Part shown: positions 32,782-41,121 of the stretch, piece after piece | How positions within the stretch are numbered: position 1 is the first letter of the stretch | Layout: the number at the start of each line of letters is the position of its first letter | Source of the DNA: Labilithrix sp. | GTDB taxonomy: Bacteria; Myxococcota_A; Polyangia; Polyangiales; Polyangiaceae | Length of the DNA stretch: 64,000 nt | Assembly (NCBI GenBank): GCA_019637225.1 | Contig: JAHBWC010000010.1 | Coordinates: forward strand, 1 to 64,000 | Direction of reading: 5' to 3' | Notes under the pieces: generated by a model | Database searches by the model: none | What the model saw: the letters and a program-made list of their open reading frames with translations, nothing else | What the model was told of the DNA's origin: nothing | Position numbers and translations under genes: made by a program

Positions 32782-34914
32782 GTGCCGCGCCGAACAACGC
32801 GGCATCCTTGCCGCGTGCTTCGGCTTCGCGCTCTCGGTCTTTCGCTCGCGTTCGCGTTCGCGCTGGTGGCAGCGTGCAAAGGCGATCCCCCGGTTCCCGC
32901 GCCGTCGGGGCCGTGTGTCCCGCCGCCGCGCGCGCCCGGCGCGACCGTCGCGCTCGCCTCCGCGCTCGGCGACGCGAGGTTCAGCGCGCCCGTCGAGCTC
33001 GTCCTTGGCCCTGGCCGTCGCTTCTACGTCGTGGAGCAAGCGGGCGTCGTGAAGGTCGTGCCGCCCGGCGGCGGCGCGCCGACGATCGCGCTCGACGTCT
33101 CCGGTCGCATCATCTCCGGCGGCGAGGCCGGGTTGCTCGGGCTCGCGTTCGACCCGAAGTTCGACGCGAACGGCTTCGCATACCTGTACTTTACAGAGAA
33201 CATCGACGACAAGCCCGGCTTCGTCTTCCAGGACGTCGTCGCGCGCGTCACGAGCGCCGACGGGGGCGCCACGTTCGATCCAAGGACGATCGAGGTCCTG
33301 ATCAAGGTCGACGATCCGTTCTCCAACCACAACGGCGGCCACGTCGCGTTCGGGCCCGACGGCATGCTCTACGTCGGCCTCGGCGACGGCGGCTCGAGCG
33401 GCGATCCCGAGGGCAACGCGCAGAACAAGAACACGCTGCTCGGTAAGCTCCTCCGGATCGATCCGCACGCGGGCGAGCCCTACGGGGTCCCGCCGGACAA
33501 CCCCTTCGTCGCCGGCGGCGGACGCCCGGAGATCTACGCGTACGGCCTGCGGAACCCGTGGAAGTTCAGCTTCGACATGCTCACGGGCGATCTCTGGCTC
33601 GCCGACGTCGGGCAGAGCCGCTACGAGGAGATCAACCGCATCGTCCGCGGCGGCAACTACGGCTGGAACATCCGCGAGGGCAAGCACTGCTACGAGGCGC
33701 CCGGCTGCGCGACCGAGGGGCTCATCGATCCGGTCGCCGAGTACCCGCGCTCGGAGGGCATCAGCGTCACCGGCGGCTACGTCTACCGGGGGACGAAGAT
33801 CCCGGCGCTCGCCGGCACGTTCCTCTACGGCGACTTCGGCTCGGGCAACATCTGGAGCGTCGACGGGCTCGGACAGACGAAGGGCACGCTCCTCACGACT
33901 TCGAACCTCAAGATCTCCTCGTTCGGCCAGGACGCCGACGGCGAGGTCTACGTCGTCGACTACGCCTCCGGGGCGGTGAAGCAGCTCGTCGCCGCCGACG
34001 CGGGCGACGGGGCCGCGCCGGAGATCCTCGCCGGCGGGAGCCTCCGCGAGACCGGGTGCCTCGATCCGAGGAGCCCCGCGCGCGCGCCGACGGGGGCGAT
34101 CGCGTACAGCGTGAACAGCCCGCTCTGGTCGGACGGCGCGGACAAGGAGCGCTGGCTCTTCGTCCCCGAGGGGAAGAAGATCGGCGTCGGGCCGGACGGC
34201 GACTTCGACGTCCCGCCGGCGAGCGTCGCGGTGAAGACCTTCACGGTCGGCGGCAAGCGCATCGAGACGCGCCTCTTCGTGCGCTACGACGACGGCGGGT
34301 GGGGCGGCTACTCGTACGAGTGGGCCGACGATCAGAGCGACGCCGTCCTCCTCACCGAGGGCAAGACGAAGGATCTACCCGGCGGCGGCACGTGGCACTT
34401 CCCGTCGCGGAGCGAGTGCTTCGCCTGCCACACGCCGTCGGCGGGGTTCACGCTCGGACTCGAGGCGCGGCAGCTCGACCGCGACGACGGCGGGAACGTG
34501 CTCGAGCGGTTCGCCGCGTTCCTCGACGCACCGATCGCGCGCGAGGCCTTCCCCCCGCTCGCTGCCGCCGACACGCAAGGCGCCTCCACCGAGGAGCGGG
34601 CGCGCGGCTACCTCCACGCGAACTGCTCGATGTGTCACCGCGAGGGGAGCGGCGCCGGGGCGGCGACGCTCGATCTCCGCGTCGACCGCTCGCTGCTCGA
34701 TACGCGGACGTGCAACGTCGCGCCGCAAGCGGGCGATCTCGGCGTCGTCGGCTCGAAGCTCGTCGTGCCGGGCGATCCGGGCCGCTCGACGCTCGCGCTG
34801 CGCGTGCGCGCGCTCGACGAGAGCCGCATGCCGCCGCTCGCGACCCGCGTCGTCGACGAGGCGGGCGCGGCGGCGGTCGAGGCGTGGATCCGCGAGCTCG
34901 GCGCCTGTCCGTAG
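32782..34914 (+). CDS. PQQ-dependent sugar dehydrogenase-like lipoprotein fused to a di-heme cytochrome-like domain
   Basis: A GTG at 32782 gives 710 residues; a GTG at 32815 would leave a more typical signal (MLRLRALGLSLAFAF). The lipobox is VAAC. Residues ~45-400 form a glucose/sorbosone-dehydrogenase-type beta-propeller: EAGLLGLAFDPKF, NHNGGHVAFGPDGMLYVGLG, YGLRNPWKFSFD, DVGQSRYEEIN and GGNYGWNIREG. The C-terminal part (about 410-710) has two heme-c motifs, C546-F-A-C-H550 and C615-S-M-C-H619, as in SO2930/HNE_0200-type proteins. Electrons from the oxidised substrate could pass directly to the attached hemes. It acts outside the cytoplasm; the substrate is unknown. Confidence 0.88.
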   Translation: MPRRTTRHPCRVLRLRALGLSLAFAFALVAACKGDPPVPAPSGPCVPPPRAPGATVALASALGDARFSAPVELVLGPGRRFYVVEQAGVVKVVPPGGGAPTIALDVSGRIISGGEAGLLGLAFDPKFDANGFAYLYFTENIDDKPGFVFQDVVARVTSADGGATFDPRTIEVLIKVDDPFSNHNGGHVAFGPDGMLYVGLGDGGSSGDPEGNAQNKNTLLGKLLRIDPHAGEPYGVPPDNPFVAGGGRPEIYAYGLRNPWKFSFDMLTGDLWLADVGQSRYEEINRIVRGGNYGWNIREGKHCYEAPGCATEGLIDPVAEYPRSEGISVTGGYVYRGTKIPALAGTFLYGDFGSGNIWSVDGLGQTKGTLLTTSNLKISSFGQDADGEVYVVDYASGAVKQLVAADAGDGAAPEILAGGSLRETGCLDPRSPARAPTGAIAYSVNSPLWSDGADKERWLFVPEGKKIGVGPDGDFDVPPASVAVKTFTVGGKRIETRLFVRYDDGGWGGYSYEWADDQSDAVLLTEGKTKDLPGGGTWHFPSRSECFACHTPSAGFTLGLEARQLDRDDGGNVLERFAAFLDAPIAREAFPPLAAADTQGASTEERARGYLHANCSMCHREGSGAGAATLDLRVDRSLLDTRTCNVAPQAGDLGVVGSKLVVPGDPGRSTLALRVRALDESRMPPLATRVVDEAGAAAVEAWIRELGACP

Positions 34915-34932
34915 CGCGGGCCGCGGGTGACC

Positions 34933-34949
34933 CGGCGCGCGTCGCGCCG
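34933..34949. terminator. Short hairpin between convergent genes
   Basis: CGGCGCG-CGT-CGCGCCG is a perfect 7-bp stem with a 3-base loop in the 52-bp gap between two convergent genes. It has no T-run. It could act as a bidirectional terminator but is short, and the sequence is strongly CG-biased. Confidence 0.35.
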
Positions 34950-34966
34950 TCGCGGGCTCGCGCCGC

Positions 34967-36103
34967 TCAGCTCCGGCCGGGCGTGGGCGCCGGGCCCTTC
35001 TTGGGGAGGGGAGGCGGCGCGGCCTTCGGCGGCTCGTTGACCATCGGCGGCGGCTCGGGCCACTCGAGCGCCGAGGGCTTCTCGGGGACGTCGGAGGCCG
35101 CCCAGCCTTCTTGCATCGACGCGGGAGCGGGCGCGTCGCCGCCCGGCGTGCCCAGCATCTCCATCATCTTCGCGCGCGCTTCGACGAGCTTCGGGCTCTC
35201 GGAGCCGCTCCAGACGCCGGCCTCCTGGGCGGCCGGCGTCGGCGGCGCGTCGTTGTCCGCCGCGTCGATCGCCGGGATGTCGGGGATCGCGACCGGCAGG
35301 CCCGAGTCGGGGCCGCGCTCGTCGTCCGATGCCGAGGGCGCCTCGGTGCGTGCATCATGCAACGTGCGCGTGGAGGGCGCCGGCTCTTCTTTCTTGTCCT
35401 TGTCGGGCGCGTCGTCGGTGACGAGGCCGGCCTTCCTGGCGAAGGCGTCGAGCGCGAAGAGGAGCGCGTCCTGCGCCGTCTTCGCGAGGATCGTCTCCCA
35501 ACCGAGCGCGCTGACGAGACCGGCGGGCGAGCCGTCGCCCGACTCGTGGAGCTTCCGCACCCACGCGACGATCTGGTCCTTGCTGAGCGTGTCGCAGACG
35601 ACGTCCGTGCCTTTCAGCTTTCCGCCGCGGCCCTGGACGTTCGCGAAAAACCAGCGATCGTCGATGAGCTCGAGCTCGCGCGCGGTGGCGAGCGCCTTCT
35701 GGATGGCCACGCCGGTGAGCTTGCCGTGACGCCAGAAGCTCCACCACTCCGCGAGCGCGATCCAATCCACGAGGACCTGCGCGGTCACACCTTCCTCGAA
35801 GATGGCTTCGTCGATGTCCCCCGCGACGAGCGCGTCGTGGACCACGTTCTTCACCTTCGCGTCGTCGTCCTTCAGCGCGGCCTTGCCGCCGCGGATGCCC
35901 CAGTTCGACAGGATGGGGCCGCGGACGTCGTTCGGCATCGCGTTGAAGACCTTGTCGGTCGCACCGTTGTCGTCGTACGGAAAGAAGTTCGCCACGAACT
36001 CCCGCGCCGTGCGGACGCGTCCGACTTCCGTACGCCGATGTTCTTCCATGGCTAGACAGAACTTCGTCACGGCCTGGTTGCGATCGTTCCTCGGCTTCGC
36101 CAC
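34967..36103 (-). CDS. Conserved-looking protein of unknown function with Pro-rich tail
   Basis: The start is a GTG at 36103. Residues 1-235 are a mostly helical, soluble domain with many Trp (LAEWWSFWRHGKLTG, IDDRWFFANVQGRGGKLKG) and no signal peptide. From about 236 to 378 the protein is acidic, then Pro/Ala-rich, ending PPPLPKKGPAPTPGRS. The compact N-terminal domain followed by a disordered tail suggests a regulatory or scaffold protein. I recognise no domain. Confidence 0.75.
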   Translation of the reverse strand: MAKPRNDRNQAVTKFCLAMEEHRRTEVGRVRTAREFVANFFPYDDNGATDKVFNAMPNDVRGPILSNWGIRGGKAALKDDDAKVKNVVHDALVAGDIDEAIFEEGVTAQVLVDWIALAEWWSFWRHGKLTGVAIQKALATARELELIDDRWFFANVQGRGGKLKGTDVVCDTLSKDQIVAWVRKLHESGDGSPAGLVSALGWETILAKTAQDALLFALDAFARKAGLVTDDAPDKDKKEEPAPSTRTLHDARTEAPSASDDERGPDSGLPVAIPDIPAIDAADNDAPPTPAAQEAGVWSGSESPKLVEARAKMMEMLGTPGGDAPAPASMQEGWAASDVPEKPSALEWPEPPPMVNEPPKAAPPPLPKKGPAPTPGRS

Positions 36104-36184
36104 GCCTTCTCCTCCGGCTCTTCGTCCTGGTCCCGACGCGAGAGACGGGGCGCCTCTCCGGAAGAGAAAGGCTACACCTGACGC

Positions 36185-37078
36185 GTGGGGTTCGTGGTGG
36201 TGATCTTACGGATAGCGATCGCAGGTCGGGGGTGGGCGAGCGTCGCACGTTCGGGGTGGTGGGCGCGTCCGCTCGTGCTCGCGCTCGGGCTGTCGGCCTG
36301 TCCGCCCGCCGCGCGTCCGCCGCCCGTCGTGGAGCCCGGACTCGAGGTGCCCCGCCTCGGGGGCGGGGGAGCGGAGCCTTCGACGAGCGGGGTGCGCTTC
36401 GGGAGGGCGGCGCCGGTGGTCGGCGCGCGCTGGGACGTCTCGGTCGACGCTCGCAGCGCGACGGCCGATCCGCAGGGCGGCGTTCAGCTCTCCCAGTACC
36501 TCTCGTCCTACACCGTGGAGATCCTCGCCACGAACGGCCCGGCGCCCTCGCGCGTGCGCCTCGCGTTCGAGCGGAACGTGCAGCGCTACCAGGGGGTCGA
36601 CAAGGCGACCTCGATCGACGGCAAGACCTACGTCGTCGACGCCGCTCCGCCCTACGTGCGCGACGACGCGGGCGGCGCAGCTCCGGAGGAAGAGACGCAG
36701 CGCGTGCTCGACATCTTCCCCGACCTCGGCACGCGCACGCAGATCGATCAGGTCCTCCCCGACGCCGCGATGGCGATCGGCGAGCCGCGCGACGAGCTCG
36801 CCGGCGCGATCCTCGCGGTCATCCACCCGCGCGCGTGGACGCTCAACGCGGGGAGCGCCGTGCTCGAGCGGACCGACACGGAGGACGCCGTCTTTTCGGT
36901 CGCGCTCGACGCGACGGGTACGAACGGTCTCCGCATGGTCGTGAAGGGCGAGGCGCGCGTCCGCCTGCGCGACGCGCGGCTGACGCAGATCGCGGTCGAG
37001 GGGACGTACGATCACGCGAGCGGCGGCGTGTCGGAGCCGGGGACGTTCACGCTGCGCCGCACCGTGCGCGACCGCTGA
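36185..37078 (+). CDS. Lipoprotein of unknown function
   Basis: A GTG at 36185 opens 297 residues. An N-terminal hydrophobic stretch WWARPLVLALGLSAC ends in a lipobox (Cys39), though a start nearer the signal is possible. The mature part is a single soluble domain of about 230 residues with alternating beta strands (GARWDVSVDARSA, YTVEILATNG, VFSVALDATG), which suggests a beta-sandwich or lipocalin-like fold. I recognise no family. It is divergent from the 34967-36103 gene with 81 bases between the starts. Confidence 0.72.
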   Translation: MGFVVVILRIAIAGRGWASVARSGWWARPLVLALGLSACPPAARPPPVVEPGLEVPRLGGGGAEPSTSGVRFGRAAPVVGARWDVSVDARSATADPQGGVQLSQYLSSYTVEILATNGPAPSRVRLAFERNVQRYQGVDKATSIDGKTYVVDAAPPYVRDDAGGAAPEEETQRVLDIFPDLGTRTQIDQVLPDAAMAIGEPRDELAGAILAVIHPRAWTLNAGSAVLERTDTEDAVFSVALDATGTNGLRMVVKGEARVRLRDARLTQIAVEGTYDHASGGVSEPGTFTLRRTVRDR

Positions 37079-37098
37079 CGGCGCGCGCCGAGCCGCGG

Positions 37099-37947
37099 CT
37101 ATCGCATCAGCCAGTCGAGCACGCCGTCGACGAGCCACCGGCGAAGGAGCAAGACCTCGACGCAGCCGAGCGCGAGGAAGGGACCGAGCGGGAGGCGCAT
37201 GCCGAGCGTCCCCTCGCGGGCGTCGCCGGCCATCGGATCGTCCTCGAGCTCGCGCTTCGCTTCCTCGTCGCCCGCTTCGGCCCGCGCGCGGAGCTCGCGG
37301 ATTTCGGCCTTCACGCTCTCGGGCTCGCTGTACTCGAGCCCGGCGACGCGCATGACGATCGCGGCGAGGGTCGACTGGAGCGCGCCGAGGAACAGGACGA
37401 ACGGCGCGCCCGCGATTCCGTGCCAGGCCCCGGCCATCAAGGCGAGCTTGGCGTCGCCGAGACCCATCCCGCTCTGCCCGCGCATCCGCTTGTAGAGGAG
37501 GAACGGCAGGTACGCGATCGCGAGGCCCACGAGCGCGCCGACGACCGAGCCGACGAGCCCCACCGAACGAAACGGCGACGTCACGAGGCAGAGGACGGCC
37601 GGCCCGAGCGTCAGCTCGTTCGGCAGGATCATGTGCTCGAGATCGATCGCCGCCCCCGCGAGGACGGCGCTGGCGACGACGCCGTTCGTCGCGAGGAGAA
37701 AGAGCGCCCGCGCGAGCGAGACGTCTCCGGCGCCCGCGAGCATGTGGGCGATCGCGAGCGAGCAGAGCGTCGAGAGCACGACGAGCGCGACGTTCCGGCG
37801 TGACCTTCGCGGTCCGGTCACGAGGTGCGTGATGCCGTAGCGGCGCGGCAGCGCGTCGGCGAGCTTGCCCGCGATCGCGCCGAGGAGCGCGCCGAGCGCG
37901 CCGCCCGCGGCTCGGAAGAGGTTGGGATCGAGATCCGCGACCTGCAT
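37099..37947 (-). CDS. Type IV prepilin peptidase-like protein (A24 family)
   Basis: The 282-residue membrane protein has the two catalytic aspartates of prepilin peptidases: AAIDLEHMILPN (Asp in the DLxxxxLPN motif) and SGMGLGDAKLALMAGA (Asp in GxGD). It has about seven or eight membrane segments. The N-terminal region lacks the CxxC pairs and the methyltransferase domain usual in PilD, so it may cleave but not N-methylate its substrate. A charged loop (residues 200-245, rich in Glu/Arg) interrupts the membrane part. It lies 77 bases downstream of a small soluble-protein gene. Substrates could be type IV pilins or pseudopilins encoded elsewhere. Confidence 0.85.
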   Translation of the reverse strand: MQVADLDPNLFRAAGGALGALLGAIAGKLADALPRRYGITHLVTGPRRSRRNVALVVLSTLCSLAIAHMLAGAGDVSLARALFLLATNGVVASAVLAGAAIDLEHMILPNELTLGPAVLCLVTSPFRSVGLVGSVVGALVGLAIAYLPFLLYKRMRGQSGMGLGDAKLALMAGAWHGIAGAPFVLFLGALQSTLAAIVMRVAGLEYSEPESVKAEIRELRARAEAGDEEAKRELEDDPMAGDAREGTLGMRLPLGPFLALGCVEVLLLRRWLVDGVLDWLMR

Positions 37948-38024
37948 CGTGCCCGCCCGATCCTACGCGACGGCGGCGCCGGCGCGGGAGGCAACGGCGC
38001 GGCTCGGCTCCGGGTCCTTGTTCG

Positions 38025-38531
38025 CTACTCGTCTTCGCCGGGGCTCGCGTCCCCGAGGCGCCGCCGGATCGCGGCGCGCGCGGCCGCGGCGAGGCGCGCC
38101 GCGGTGTAGGGCTCTTCCGGGCGAAAGGGGCGGCCGTAGACGAGGTAGCTGCCCGTGACGCGGTCCATCGGCAGGTTGGCTTCGACGGGGTAGTAGCGGT
38201 TGTGCGTTCGGACGAGCTCGTTGAGCCTCGAGAGGTCGAACGCCTCGGCGGCGGCTACGACGGCGCGTGCGATCTCGTCCGCGCGGTGCTCCCGAGCCGC
38301 GAGCGCGTCGTGGAGCTCGATGAGCTCCTTCACGTAACGCTCCTCGTCGTCCTCGATTCTCCGCTTCCGCGCGGCCCACGCCGGGACGCCGACCGTGAGG
38401 GCCCGGATGCGCTCGTCGACGCCGAGGCTGAAGTTCCGGATCGGATCGGCGCTGCTCAGCGCGGTCGGGCTGTCGGGGCCGCGGGGAGCCGGCTCATGGC
38501 GGTCGTCGTCGCTCGCATCGTCGTCGCTCAC
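38025..38531 (-). CDS. Small helical protein of unknown function
   Basis: The GTG at 38531 (start of VSDDDASDDDRHEPAPRG) is chosen because upstream in-frame sequence looks non-coding. The 168 residues begin with an Asp-rich disordered stretch, followed by FSLGVDERIRALTVGVPAW and long amphipathic helices (ARKRRIEDDEERYVKELIEL, DEIARAVVAAAEAFDL). A motif HNRYYPVEANLPMD precedes a final helical segment. No signal peptide or membrane segment is visible. It is upstream of, and perhaps co-transcribed with, the prepilin peptidase gene. Confidence 0.6.
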   Translation of the reverse strand: MSDDDASDDDRHEPAPRGPDSPTALSSADPIRNFSLGVDERIRALTVGVPAWAARKRRIEDDEERYVKELIELHDALAAREHRADEIARAVVAAAEAFDLSRLNELVRTHNRYYPVEANLPMDRVTGSYLVYGRPFRPEEPYTAARLAAAARAAIRRRLGDASPGEDE

Positions 38532-38661
38532 GTCGAGGCATTTTAGGGACGGAGGTCGATCGGGCAAGCCCGGCGGCGCGCCCTGCCTGGGGCGCGGGGG
38601 TGCGGCCGAGCGAGCGCACGAAACTTGGCCGGAGGGCCCGCCCGAGCGCACCTTCGCGAAC

Positions 38662-38883
38662 ATGCGGATGGGTAACCGGGATCGAAGGACTGCGTCGGAG
38701 GTCGGCGCGTGCGTGGTTTGCGGCTCGACGGACGCGCGGGTGCTCTCGTTCACCCGTCTCCTCCAGGGCGAGCGCGTCACGGTGTGCGGCTCGCACAAGA
38801 CGGCGCATCACCGCTCCGAGATGATCGCGCGCAGCGTCGACGAGCTCCGCGCGATCGCCGGCGACCGCCGCAAGACCGCGTGA
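38662..38883 (+). CDS. Small zinc-ribbon-like protein
   Basis: The protein has 73 residues from the ATG at 38662 (38668 is also possible). It contains C-V-V-C at residues 18-21, then a single Cys and several His (VTVCGSHKTAHHRS), a possible zinc-binding knuckle. The rest is basic and helical. It is divergent from the preceding gene by 130 bases. No function is known to me. Confidence 0.6.
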   Translation: MRMGNRDRRTASEVGACVVCGSTDARVLSFTRLLQGERVTVCGSHKTAHHRSEMIARSVDELRAIAGDRRKTA

Positions 38884-38968
38884 ACGCCGCGGGCGACGCG
38901 TCCGCGCGCCGTCCGCGACGAGGTGCCGGCGGACGCGCGGGCGCGGAATCGAGTACCATCAGCTTCCG

Positions 38969-39223
38969 ATGGATCTCTCCGCCAAGTTCGAGGACGCGCA
39001 GGCGCGCGTGAAGCAGCTCTCCAAGGCGCCGTCCACCGACGATCTGCTCGAGCTGTATGCACTCTACAAGCAGGCGACGGCCGGCGACGTCTCCGGCTCG
39101 CGTCCCGGCATGCTCGACATGAAGGGCCGCGCGAAATACGACGCTTGGACGAAGAAGAAGGGCGTGTCGAAGGACGACGCGATGACGAAGTACGTCGCGT
39201 TCGTCGATCGCCTCGGCGCCTGA
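38969..39223 (+). CDS. Acyl-CoA-binding protein (ACBP)
   Basis: The 84-residue protein is a complete ACBP domain: FEDAQARVKQLSKAPSTDDL, LLELYALYKQATAGDV (the YxxYKQAT motif that contacts the acyl-CoA), and KGRAKYDAWTKKKGVSKDDA with the conserved Lys and Trp. Length and motif order match the four-helix family. It binds medium- and long-chain acyl-CoA esters in the cytoplasm. Bacterial ACBPs are patchily distributed; it stands as a single gene here. Confidence 0.95.
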   Translation: MDLSAKFEDAQARVKQLSKAPSTDDLLELYALYKQATAGDVSGSRPGMLDMKGRAKYDAWTKKKGVSKDDAMTKYVAFVDRLGA

Positions 39224-39304
39224 ACATCCGCGCGCAGGCTCGCGACGCGTCGATGTTCTCTGGCGAACGCGGCCGGCGTCGTCAGGCCGCTCGCCACATC
39301 GAGG

Positions 39305-40324
39305 TCAGGCCGCCTGCTTCCGCGCCTCCGTCGGGGTCTTTCCCGTCCAGCGCTTGAACGCGCGATGGAAGGGGCTCGGCTCCGAGTAGCCCAGGAGGTA
39401 GGCGACCTCGGCGATCGCGATCTTCGGGTCGGCGAGGTAGCGCAGGGCGAGATCGCGGCGAACCTCGTCGAGGAGCGCGTCGAATCCGACGCCGTCGTCC
39501 GCGAGGCGGCGCTGCAGGCTCCGCTCGCTCATCTTGAGCTTCTGCGCGACTCCCGCGAGCGTGATGTTGCCCTCGCCGAGCGCGCCGGCGAGGATTCGTC
39601 GCACCCGATCGACCGTACCGAGCGTCGGCTCGGGCCGGGCGGCGAGGAGTGACTCCGCGTGTCGCTCGATCACGCGAGAGAGCGCCGGATCGGACTTCGG
39701 GTTCGCCCGGTCGACGAACGCGGCGTCGAGCTCGACATAGTTCACCGGCTGGAGGAACGCCGGCTCGACGCCGAACAGGCGCCTTAGCTCCGCGTTCGCC
39801 TCGACGGACGCGGGGCGTGCGTGTCGGAATCCGACCGCGCGCGTAAGCACCCGCTCGCCGGCGATCTGCGTCCCGATCGTCACGATGCTCCCGATCGTGA
39901 ACTCCGCCGAGTGCCGGTGTTGCGTGACGCTGTCGACGCGGAACGTGTGCTCGACGCGGAGGACCGCTCCGCGGGGCACGAGCGTCCACACGGCGACGTC
40001 GTGAACGAGACGGTTGTAGCGGACGAGCCGCTCGAGCGCGGAGCGCAGCGTCGGCGCGGTGCGGACCGCGTAGTCGAGCACGTCGAACGCGCCCGGTTGG
40101 ACGAGCTCGGCCGCGTGGACGCCGAAGGCGTCGTCGGCGGCGCGGGTGGCCGCCTCGTGCCAGAGGAGCTGCTCGGTCGCGATCGGGATGCGTGCGTCCG
40201 GATCGGCGCCGCGCTTCGGGTCGAAGGCGCTCGCCGCGATGAGCCCCGCCGGGTCGACACCGCGCGCCTCGGCGATGGCAACGATCATCGCGCCGATGCC
40301 GGCCGAGACCTCGATCGTCGACAT
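39305..40324 (-). CDS. AraC-family transcriptional regulator
   Basis: The ATG at 40324 (MSTIEVSAGI) is preferred over a GTG eight codons upstream. The 339 residues comprise an N-terminal ligand-domain of the type found in OruR/PF12625-like AraC proteins (about 15-200, with LDYAVRTAPTLRSALERLVRY) and a C-terminal double helix-turn-helix (about 240-335), with ITLAGVAQKLKMSERSLQRR and the signature IAIAEVAYLLGYSEPSPFHR-AFKRWTGKTP. It is divergent from an outer-membrane barrel gene with 165 bases between starts, and may regulate it. Confidence 0.93.
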   Translation of the reverse strand: MSTIEVSAGIGAMIVAIAEARGVDPAGLIAASAFDPKRGADPDARIPIATEQLLWHEAATRAADDAFGVHAAELVQPGAFDVLDYAVRTAPTLRSALERLVRYNRLVHDVAVWTLVPRGAVLRVEHTFRVDSVTQHRHSAEFTIGSIVTIGTQIAGERVLTRAVGFRHARPASVEANAELRRLFGVEPAFLQPVNYVELDAAFVDRANPKSDPALSRVIERHAESLLAARPEPTLGTVDRVRRILAGALGEGNITLAGVAQKLKMSERSLQRRLADDGVGFDALLDEVRRDLALRYLADPKIAIAEVAYLLGYSEPSPFHRAFKRWTGKTPTEARKQAA

Positions 40325-40489
40325 GCTCCTCGAAAATGCCCCATCCACGGTGCCCGGCGCAACCCTGGCCGAGGGGGAGGGCCCCCGCCGCGACTCGGGT
40401 GGCGGCCGACGTCAGTCCTTCCGGCGGCTCAGGTCACGGTCGATAGCGCGGTTTTCTCGCAGATTGAGCGGGCAAGGAGACACGAACCA

Positions 40490-41101
40490 ATGAAGACCTT
40501 CACGACCCTCGCCGCCGCCGCCTTCGCCATGCTCGTGCTTGCCGCGCCCGCGTCGGCCGCCGAGAGCGCCTCCGACGCGAAGCGCGTGGCCGCCGGCCCC
40601 GCGGCCGAGGAGGCGCCTGCGGCGTCCCGATTCCACTTCGATCTCGAGACGGACCCGACTGCGTTCGTGTTTCGCGGCTACTCGCTCCACGCCGGCCTCG
40701 GCTGGAAGCACCTTCGCCTGGACGTCGGAGCCTATGCGATGGACCTGCCCGGCTTCGTGGAGTCGAACGAGGGCTTCGCGTCGTCGTTCCACGGAGCCGG
40801 CGCGAAGCTCCAGCTCTTCCTCTTCGACGAGCAGAAGGGCGGCTTCGTCGGGATCGACGGCGGCATCAACCACCTCCGCACGGACCTCGAGGGGACCGGC
40901 CGTCACGCGTCGCAGGATCAGATCAGCGTCGGCGTGAACTTCGGCTGGCGCTTCGCGCTGCCCTTCGATCTCTACGCCACGCCGTGGCTCGGCGTCAGCT
41001 ACTCGCCCAACGTGCGCGACATGGAGGTCGCCGGCAAGACGTACCGGGCGAACGCGATGATGGTCTTCCCGGCCGTGCACCTCGGCTACCGGTTCATGTA
41101 G
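40490..41101 (+). CDS. Small outer-membrane beta-barrel protein
   Basis: The ATG at 40490 follows AAGGAGA, a good ribosome-binding site nine bases upstream. The 203 residues start with a signal peptide (MKTFTTLAAAAFAMLVLAAP...SAAES). The remainder alternates hydrophobic and polar residues with many aromatic ones (SLHAGLGWKHLRLDVGAYAM, FGWRFALPFDLYATPWLG) and ends HLGYRFM, a strand consistent with BAM-dependent insertion. It resembles OmpW/OmpX-size barrels, but I cannot name a family. The divergent AraC regulator is a likely controller. Confidence 0.75.
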   Translation: MKTFTTLAAAAFAMLVLAAPASAAESASDAKRVAAGPAAEEAPAASRFHFDLETDPTAFVFRGYSLHAGLGWKHLRLDVGAYAMDLPGFVESNEGFASSFHGAGAKLQLFLFDEQKGGFVGIDGGINHLRTDLEGTGRHASQDQISVGVNFGWRFALPFDLYATPWLGVSYSPNVRDMEVAGKTYRANAMMVFPAVHLGYRFM

Positions 41102-41121
41102 ACGTCACTCGCGCGCGGCAG

